A DNA stretch of 64,000 nucleotides. It comes from Sympetrum striolatum (taxonomy: Eukaryota > Arthropoda > Insecta > Odonata > Libellulidae). A model generated the notes under the pieces. It was not told the origin of the DNA, did not search any database, and saw nothing but the letters and a program-made list of their open reading frames with translations. The DNA lies in assembly GCA_947579665.1 (NCBI GenBank), contig CANPUZ010000077.1, positions 1 to 64,000 of the forward strand. Reading direction: 5' to 3'. Position 1 is the stretch's first letter, and every line of letters begins with the position of its first letter. This document shows positions 57,962-64,000 of the stretch, one piece after another. The translations under genes and the position numbers were made by a program.

Positions 57962-58699
57962 CAAATCAGCGAGGTTAAATCGCTTATGAGTTCCGTATTA
58001 AATATGGTGGATAACTAAATCAGATGTTTGGAAGATTTAAGGGATAAGGATGGATTTTAGTAGCAGAAAAAGTAAATTTAATAGAAATTTACAGATTATG
58101 TAGCTCATAAATCATATTGGTAAATATTTGCAAAAGCTATTCACAATGTCGAGAATGATTGTATTTTTATTTTATTCTATTTGAGGGGCTTCCTAATTTC
58201 AAATTATTATTGCTGTTACACAGCTCAAACTATGCTGGGCTACGAAAGAAATTAGTTGTAATGTATTTACATTTCTCTTCTGTCAGAGCTCAGAGCTTGC
58301 TAGAATTAAATAAGTTATACATCTAATATATTTTCCTCGCTTTATGTGGTTGTATTGTTAATTGATTGATTAATATAAGTTTACAAATATTTAACCTTGC
58401 GAAGACCTCAAGAATGAGCTAGTATGATAAATTATTATTATAAACAATGATACTTTCATGTTCTTATATCCATTCATTTTCAATTATTTGTAGGTCAATG
58501 CAATATTTCAAGTTATCAAACTCATTTTCGTTCCTTACATCCTCTTGTTGATCTACTTGCAAAATTTGTTAGATACTACCCCGCCTGAAATTCCAGTTGA
58601 AAAGAGTTGGATACAACTCGCATGTTTTTATCTGTTTTCAACTCGCTCCATCTCGTCAAGGTAACTCATACGAACTCCCAAGGAAAAACAGACTTGAAA
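57962..58699. other. No gene recognised
   Basis: AT-rich sequence; no features recognised. Confidence 0.5.
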
Positions 58700-58955
58700 A
58701 AAGTCTGATGTGGCTGGGAATCGAACCAGGGATCTTCCTTTATCTGGGAGGCTGCTTTAACCATCTAAGCTACCTAGCTAGAACATTTTAACAAGCTGTT
58801 TTGAGGACATTTTGTGCAAGGGCATGTGTGGATTCGTCCGACTGTGCGGCATCGACCACGCCACGGCCTCATCAAGGCACCGGCAACACAAAGAGGTGTT
58901 AAAATGTTCTGGCTGGGTAGCTTAGATGGTTAAAGCAGCCTCCCGGATAGAGGAG
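58700..58955. mobile_element. Pair of inverted tRNA-derived SINE heads
   Basis: On the minus strand 58,790-58,700 reads as a tRNA-like head with an A-box-like TAGCTTAGATGG (58,761-58,772) and a perfect B-box GGTTCGATTCC (58,717-58,727). A second, partial head in plus orientation starts at about 58,893 (GTTAAAATGTTCTGGCTGGG) and carries TAGCTTAGATGGTTAAAGC. About 100 bp separate the two heads. This is a different tRNA-SINE family from the one at 62,371. Confidence 0.65.
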
Positions 58956-59432
58956 TCTAATTTTTTTTTCTTTCAATCAAACAGATTGAGATAATAGTGG
59001 AGGATTTGTATCCTAAGGGCAAATTGGAGCTTGTGCAGCTCCCAAATGTGAGTCACATTAACATCTAGAAGTACGAAAGAGGCTATCGCTCCAACCCCAA
59101 GGTCCCGGGTTCTAGTGACCGGATTTTTTTGATTCAGAGAATGGTTGTGTGAGTTTGTTGTTACTGTTGCCTCAGTAAAGCACCTCCTGATAAGTTCATC
59201 AGAGCTTAAGAGGACTTCAACGGTGAAGGGCAACAGTAGCTAGGCATGGGGAAAAAAATGGGAACTCCGTTAAAAATTCTGGAGCTGATTAGATGAAATG
59301 TAGCCAAAAAGAAGCAAGTTAAGAGGGGAGAAGATGTATAGAAGGACAAAGGGGAGAGTGAAACTCATTAGAAGTCTCTAATCAAAGCTCCCGGAAGCAT
59401 TTTTGCCAAGGAATGGTGAGGTGAGTTGTGGA
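58955..59432. repeat. Foldback repeat, left arm
   Basis: GTCTAATTTTTTTTTCTTTC to GGTGAGTTGTGGAAG, inverted at 60,208-60,578. It contains GGTCCCGGGTTCTAGTGACC, a tRNA T-arm-like segment. About 85 bp (roughly 58,983-59,060) are absent from the right arm. Confidence 0.8.
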
Positions 59433-59499
59433 AGGTACACTCTCACTCATTCATAGGGGATCCAAATTCTAACCATGTTCCATAAGTGTCACTGACTTG

Positions 59500-59770
59500 A
59501 AATTTTTACTATTTACTGGCCATAACATGTAAACACCAGAAAAAAGCGACATTGAACCTCAGTTTTTTTCCCAAAAAGATGCATTGCGGGAATTTTCAAA
59601 AAATTTTTAGGCACTTTTCTGCAAAGCAGACAGTTGAATTTCAAGGGATTCCTAGAAGCCGTGCATATCTGTAAAAAACCATTAAGACATCTTCGAAGAT
59701 TATTCTTGGTTCAATGCTAGGTCAGGGCAAATATCTCTCATTCAAAATGCATTGTGGCGATTTTTTATGA
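59500..59770 (+). repeat. Dispersed repeat, first copy
   Basis: Shares ATGCTAGGTCAGGGCAAATAT, GAAGCCNTGCATAT and a GACATC-TCGAAGATTAT block in the same order with 62,610-62,850; the copies are roughly 75% alike. No coding frame. Confidence 0.65.
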
Positions 59771-59839
59771 ATGAGTGAGTGTATATCTATCTGTTATATA
59801 AGTTTTATTTCTACCAGGACTTTATATGTATTCACATGT

Positions 59840-59880
59840 TTCAAAAGATCCTGGGTTCGACACCAGGCGTCTCTACTATT
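59840..59880 (+). other. tRNA T-arm-like segment
   Basis: CCTGGGTTCGACACCAGG contains a B-box (GGTTCGACACC, 59,854-59,864) and a T-stem-like hairpin. No complete cloverleaf was found, so it is probably a SINE remnant. Confidence 0.35.
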
Positions 59881-60207
59881 TGAAAACTACAGCAGGAATT
59901 TCACATTATTTATAATACAGTTTGAAAATAGTATAGCGTATAACGAGTGTTGAGTTATAGCAAGTGATTCTTTTGGCCGTTTTCTGTCTCACAGCAAAAA
60001 GGATCCATTAAAACAAGAGGTTATTTCTGAAGTATTGGAATAATGAGTATCACGTTTCTATATTTGTCAGGAGGCATATCTCAGAACCATCAATTGACAC
60101 GAGAGACAAAGTCAGACAAGCAAATGGTCATCTGAGGCACATCATCCCTTCAAAGAGCCGAAAAAAATTAAATTAAAAAATTGTCACCTAATTCATGCAT
60201 TTGTTTC

Positions 60208-60578
60208 CCACAACTCACCTCACCTATCCTTAGAAAAATGCTTCCGGGAGCTTTGATTAGAGACTTCTCATGTCCTTCTATACATCTTCTCCCCTCCTAA
60301 CTTGGCTACATTCCATCTAGTCAGCTCCAGAATTTTTAACGGAGTTCCCATTTTTTTCCCCATGCCTAGCTACTGTTGCCCTTCACCGTTGAAGTCCTCT
60401 TAAGCTCTCATGAACTTATCAGGAGGTGCTTTACTGAGGCAACAGTAACAACAAACACACACAACCATTCCCTGAATCGGAAAAATCCGATCATTAGAAC
60501 CCGGGACCTAGGGGTTGGAGCCTCTATTGTACTTCTAGATGTTAATATCAGTTTGATTGAAAGAAAAAAAATTAGACT
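60208..60578. repeat. Foldback repeat, right arm
   Basis: Reverse complement of 58,955-59,432, from CACAACTCACCTCACC to ATTAGACTT. The arms are separated by about 775 bp. Confidence 0.8.
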
Positions 60579-62358
60579 TCATCATAATACAGCTCAGTAT
60601 CACATTAGATATAAATAAAAGGTTGTAATTACCTGACCTGCAGCACTCTGTAGAGATGTTATAGCAGTTTGGTGGTCCTGCTCATCATAAGGCTTTGTGT
60701 AACAAGAAAATGTCAAAGCTGATGCTTAAATGCATCACTCATTATAGATTGCTCCCTATAATCTCTGGCAAGAATGATTCTGAATTTTTATAATTTACAA
60801 CTACCATTACATCTGCTTGTGTTGATTCCTGTGACAGACCCTGAAGACAAAAATAAAGCCCTTTGAATCAATTATTACATTAATTACCATGATAATTAAT
60901 ATTTTGCTACTCAAATCTTAGTTACAAAATCTGTAACTTCACAGAATGGTCTGCATATCAATATAAAAAAATTGACATATTTCTTCTTAATTCCGTATGA
61001 ATACTCACTGGAATGCCATCACAAAACTGAGAGCAAAACTGCCATTTAATTGCCCACAATGGCATTTTCTCTCCACAGGCTTTTTGCCCTAACTGCTACA
61101 TTGATGCGAGCTGCCTTGGTCCTTGCATTTCTTTTTAGGCCCCTCCAAGTCTATTCAGCATAATTAACTAGGAAATCCCATTAGTGAATAGCCCTACCAA
61201 AATACCCAGTTCCATTTTTCATGAAAGAACTTCTCCTATTGTTCTTTCATACTCAATCACTTCAGCTGACAATGTGTGATACTGGGCTCTTTCATTCTCA
61301 ACTTGCCAGAAGCTACTTTGTGTGACATGTACTCCATCGGTAGCATCAACTGCCTTTCATTGCCAGGGCCAATTTGTTATCTTTCTGAAAATATGTTGTC
61401 AACTTGCATAGAAAACCCTTTTCTTCTTAAACAAGAGAATTCTAATCAATATGTGAGTAGATAACTTGCTACAGCTTCATTTTCATCTTGTAAATATAAA
61501 AAACTATTTCTTTATTCATTTAAATAAAACAAGTAATGTTATTACTATTTTACCTATGATATCAATCTTATTACATTTAATATATATTGTTTATTTAGTC
61601 AAAACTTACTTCATAATAAGTCTCATTATTTTTTAGAGCAGAACATTCGATTGAAACTGGCTTTATACTTGTAAAGTGTGCATATATTACTTTCTATCCA
61701 AGTCTTGAATTTGATGATGCTTCACGAGCATTAACTAATCACCAACATCATAACTGCAATATTCCCCAAGATATTGTCATACTGATTAATCATCTAGATT
61801 CAAAATGCAATATTAAACCCAAAATCGGCTGAGTTACACTTAATATACATTCTCATTTATTTAACTTATTAAACCAATTATAAATAGGTTTCTGAATTCG
61901 AATCATCATATGAGCACTATCAGAGAACTATATTGCATGTCTTTGACTTAATTTTATTTCATTATCATGAGTGTATGCTAGTCCTACAGGTAACAATCTG
62001 CTTCACACCATTACCGCAAAATGGTTACTTTGCTACAATTTTCTTAATATTATTACATTAAAATTGCAAGGAATATGAATTCACTTTCTCAATATGATTT
62101 TAAAACCTAAGATGTATTACAATCTTAAGAAATGGCGAGGGACAAAAACTTAAACAGCCTTAGGTAAATGCAACCCAGCTTAAGTTAATAAAGGTTTATC
62201 TACTAATCACAAACGAGTAATCAAAACACATTTGAACCAAAAAATCACAATCACACTTCATTTTCTCAACAGTTGATAATGTTGAGAAAATTTATCTAAA
62301 TACATGTGGGAGATGTGATGCAGAAAACTAGAATTTGCTATACATACATGAATGAGGC
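60579..62358. other. No gene recognised
   Basis: AT-rich. A good acceptor-like TTTTCTCTCCACAG lies near 61,065-61,079 and is followed by a short hydrophobic frame, but nothing supports an exon. Confidence 0.5.
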
Positions 62359-62370
62359 ATGAAACTACCT

Positions 62371-62499
62371 GGGGCTCCCGGATAGTCATGTGGACAGCGC
62401 GTTTGCCTTTGGTGAAAGCGGTCCCGGGTTCGAATCCCGGTGGGAGCCAATGTGCGAAATGACCTAAGCTGTCGCAGCACTTTTAACAAAACTACAACT
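62371..62499 (+). mobile_element. tRNA-derived SINE with 12-bp target duplication
   Basis: The tRNA-like head has a perfect 7-bp acceptor stem (GGCTCCC 62,373-62,379 with GGGAGCC 62,442-62,448), a 5-bp T-stem (CCGGG/CCCGG) and B-box GGTTCGAATCC (62,427-62,437). The tail AAGCTGTCGCAGCACTTTTA ends in ACAAAACTACAACT. ATGAAACTACCT occurs immediately before (62,359-62,370) and after (62,500-62,511), the expected target-site duplication. The element is only ~129 bp: a tRNA head plus ~50 nt. The D- and anticodon arms fold poorly, so it is a SINE rather than a functional tRNA gene. The same family occurs in both palindrome arms. Confidence 0.88.
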
Positions 62500-62609
62500 A
62501 TGAAACTACCTTTTGGTAAGTTCATGTGCTTCATTAAACCCTATTCAATGTCATCTCCTTCACTTCCTTGAAGCTTACCTCACGCAGAAGGGCCCTAAAT
62601 CTTGATTTT

Positions 62610-62850
62610 TTCCATAAAAATGCAGTGGAGCTTTTCGAAAAAATTTGTATGCACTTCCCAACTAATTAGAAAGTTGAAATTTGATTGATAGCTGGAAGCC
62701 ATGCATATCCAACAAAAACTACAAAGACATCCTCGAAGATTATCCCCTTGCTTTGATGCTAGGTCAGGGCAAATATTCTTCTATTTAAAATGCACTGTGG
62801 CAATTTTTAAGATTTTGTTAATCTCTTCCCGATAACATGGAAACATAAGA
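62610..62850 (+). repeat. Dispersed repeat, second copy
   Basis: Partner of 59,500-59,770; the ATGCTAGGTCAGGGCAAATAT word is identical in both. Confidence 0.65.
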
Positions 62851-62934
62851 CCCGGCAAGTAAACAGAAGTAATAAATAAATTTTATTTCAGTTTAGTGTT
62901 TTCCTAATGGTTTGATGTCAGAGCGTCATTTGTA

Positions 62935-63257
62935 CCGTATTTGACGGCATATAAGACGCACCTTTTTTCCTAAATTATGTCTCGAAAAATTTTCCTGCGT
63001 CTTATATGTGAAGGTTCAACCTCCACGGGTTAACTTTCAATACTGAATGCTATTTTTAGCCCAGATGGACTATACTACCTATTTCATAATTGCATTCAAT
63101 GATTGTGTTAATATTTGGCTTTTACGAAACGTGACAACTAAAAGAAACTACATTTTTAGTTATTGTGGTACCGCGCTTTCGCACGGACTATAAAAACTTT
63201 TTTTCCTTGTGAGTGGCCAACTTAATGAGGGTGCGTCTCATATGCCGTCAAACACGG
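62935..63257. mobile_element. 323-bp MITE, short version of the 23,905 family
   Basis: TA (62,933-62,934) then CCGTATTTGACGGCATATAA; the right end is inverted with TA at 63,258-63,259. The first ~155 bp and last ~185 bp match the 870-bp copy at 23,905-24,774 almost base for base; the middle ~545 bp are missing. Such internal deletion derivatives are typical of MITE families. Confidence 0.85.
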
Positions 63258-63259
63258 TA

Positions 63260-63657
63260 TTCCTCTACCAATTACAAATGGGGTTAATGATATCTTATTT
63301 TAGGATCTTCCCAGTAAGATATATGATTCATTTACCTTGAAGGTGGAAGTCTACACAGAGTGGCTTTAATTAAGTAGAAAATTATTACCATTAATGATTT
63401 TAAAATCTCCGTATTTATATCTGAGCTGACAATGAAAACAATATTACACATATATATTAGGAAAGGAAAAGTATGGGAACATAATGAATAGAAGTAAGAA
63501 ATTACAGTACTCTAGAAATATTTAAATAGCTACTAACAAATAATTACTGACATAACTGCCAAGAAGCATAAAAAATACAATATAAAAAATTGTGCTACAT
63601 AGAGAAGCTGTTGAGGGGGATACCAGGTTTAGAATTCGCTTATGTAGTACTAGATTC
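63260..63657. other. No gene recognised
   Basis: AT-rich; the last part may belong to the 5' region of the RTE-like LINE that follows. Confidence 0.45.
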
Positions 63658-64000
63658 CAGGAAATACATGGCTGGTCAACAGAAAGGAAAGGACAAGGAA
63701 AACAACAAATAATGAAATAAGAATTGGTACATGGAATGTAAGAACATTGAATAGATAGGGAAAATTAGAGAACATAAAGAGAGAAATGGAGAAAAACAGA
63801 ATAGATATTCTTGGATTGGGAGAGGTAAGATGGGAGGGAGAAGGGGAAGCAATATTAGATGGATACAAGATTGTGTACAAAGGGGAGAGTAGAAGAACTG
63901 GAGGAGTGGCTATAATTATGAAGAAAGAAATAGAAAATTGTGTCACTAAAGTGATCGCAATTAGTGAAAGGGTGATGGCAGTCAAAATAAGGAGTGAGCC
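63658..64000 (+). pseudogene. RTE-like LINE, endonuclease start, runs off the right edge
   Basis: In the plus strand frame beginning near 63,702 the peptide is IRIGTWNVRTLNR, a TAG (63,756-63,758), then GKLENIKREMEKNRIDILGL, GEVRWEGEGEA, and GGVAIIMKK. TWNVRTL with the catalytic EVRW is the signature of RTE-clade endonucleases. One internal stop shows the copy is damaged unless the sequence is in error. The remainder is outside the window. Confidence 0.8.

Noticed and set aside
61066..61165. Exon after a good acceptor (TTTTCTCTCCACAG) encoding a short hydrophobic peptide
   Set aside because: Only about 27 codons to a stop, no recognisable domain, and AT-rich DNA yields such acceptors by chance.
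62373..62448. A functional tRNA gene
   Set aside because: Acceptor and T arms are perfect, but the D and anticodon arms do not fold properly, the element is bounded by a target duplication, and relatives share a common non-tRNA tail; it is a SINE.

Overview
Eukaryotic nuclear DNA, almost certainly from an arthropod and probably an insect with a large, repeat-rich genome. The evidence is the repeat mix: CR1/L2-like, Jockey-clade and RTE-like LINEs, Ty3/gypsy and Ty1/copia elements, a Penelope-like element, tRNA-derived SINEs, piggyBac-like and TA-target MITEs, satellites, and long AT-rich stretches without genes. No rRNA gene, bacterial-type operon or CRISPR array is visible. Only one short stretch (45,563-45,693) looks like a host exon; it resembles the start of the SNARE motif of a syntaxin-7/12-type protein. 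No database search or alignment program was used; identities are hand counts.

Layout. 1-2,394: 5' part of a CR1-like LINE on the minus strand (5' UTR, ORF1 with an SGNH-esterase-like domain, start of ORF2), with a putative -1 frameshift site at the ORF1/ORF2 junction. 2,395-14,837: a giant inverted repeat with arms of about 6.3 and 6.0 kb around a spacer of about 0.13 kb. 14,940-16,170: tandem array of a ~230-bp unit. 17,534-19,878: 15-bp G-rich minisatellite with guanine runs all on the plus strand. 20,806-26,213: dispersed repeats, a 948-bp piggyBac-like MITE between TTAA sites, and a TA-flanked MITE. 26,214-31,509: a nearly complete gypsy element on the minus strand with both LTRs, tRNA-Leu-type primer site, polypurine tract and a GGGAAAC gag-pol slip site, but interrupted pol. 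33,427-36,416: Jockey-clade LINE, 5' part only, abutting a 3' LINE fragment in opposite orientation. 38,904-42,310: a copia element cut off inside its reverse transcriptase and flanked by a 332-bp direct repeat. 42,720-43,505: ~125-bp AT-rich tandem repeat.

43,511-64,000 is AT-rich, intron-like or intergenic DNA carrying the putative exon, a pogo/Tigger-like terminus, a MITE, an integrase-tail remnant, a scrambled Penelope-like element with a hammerhead-like motif, a decayed LINE reverse transcriptase, a solo LTR with 4-bp target duplication, tRNA-derived SINEs (one with a clean 12-bp target duplication), a second foldback structure, and the start of an RTE-like LINE running off the right edge.

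The genes here do not form a host pathway; nearly all coding sequence belongs to retroelements and most of it is broken. I did not find a convincing new biological system. The points most worth following are the giant palindrome with patchy arm identity, the frameshift junction in the CR1-like LINE, the quadruplex-prone minisatellite, the 332-bp duplication around the truncated copia element, and the Penelope hammerhead-like motif.
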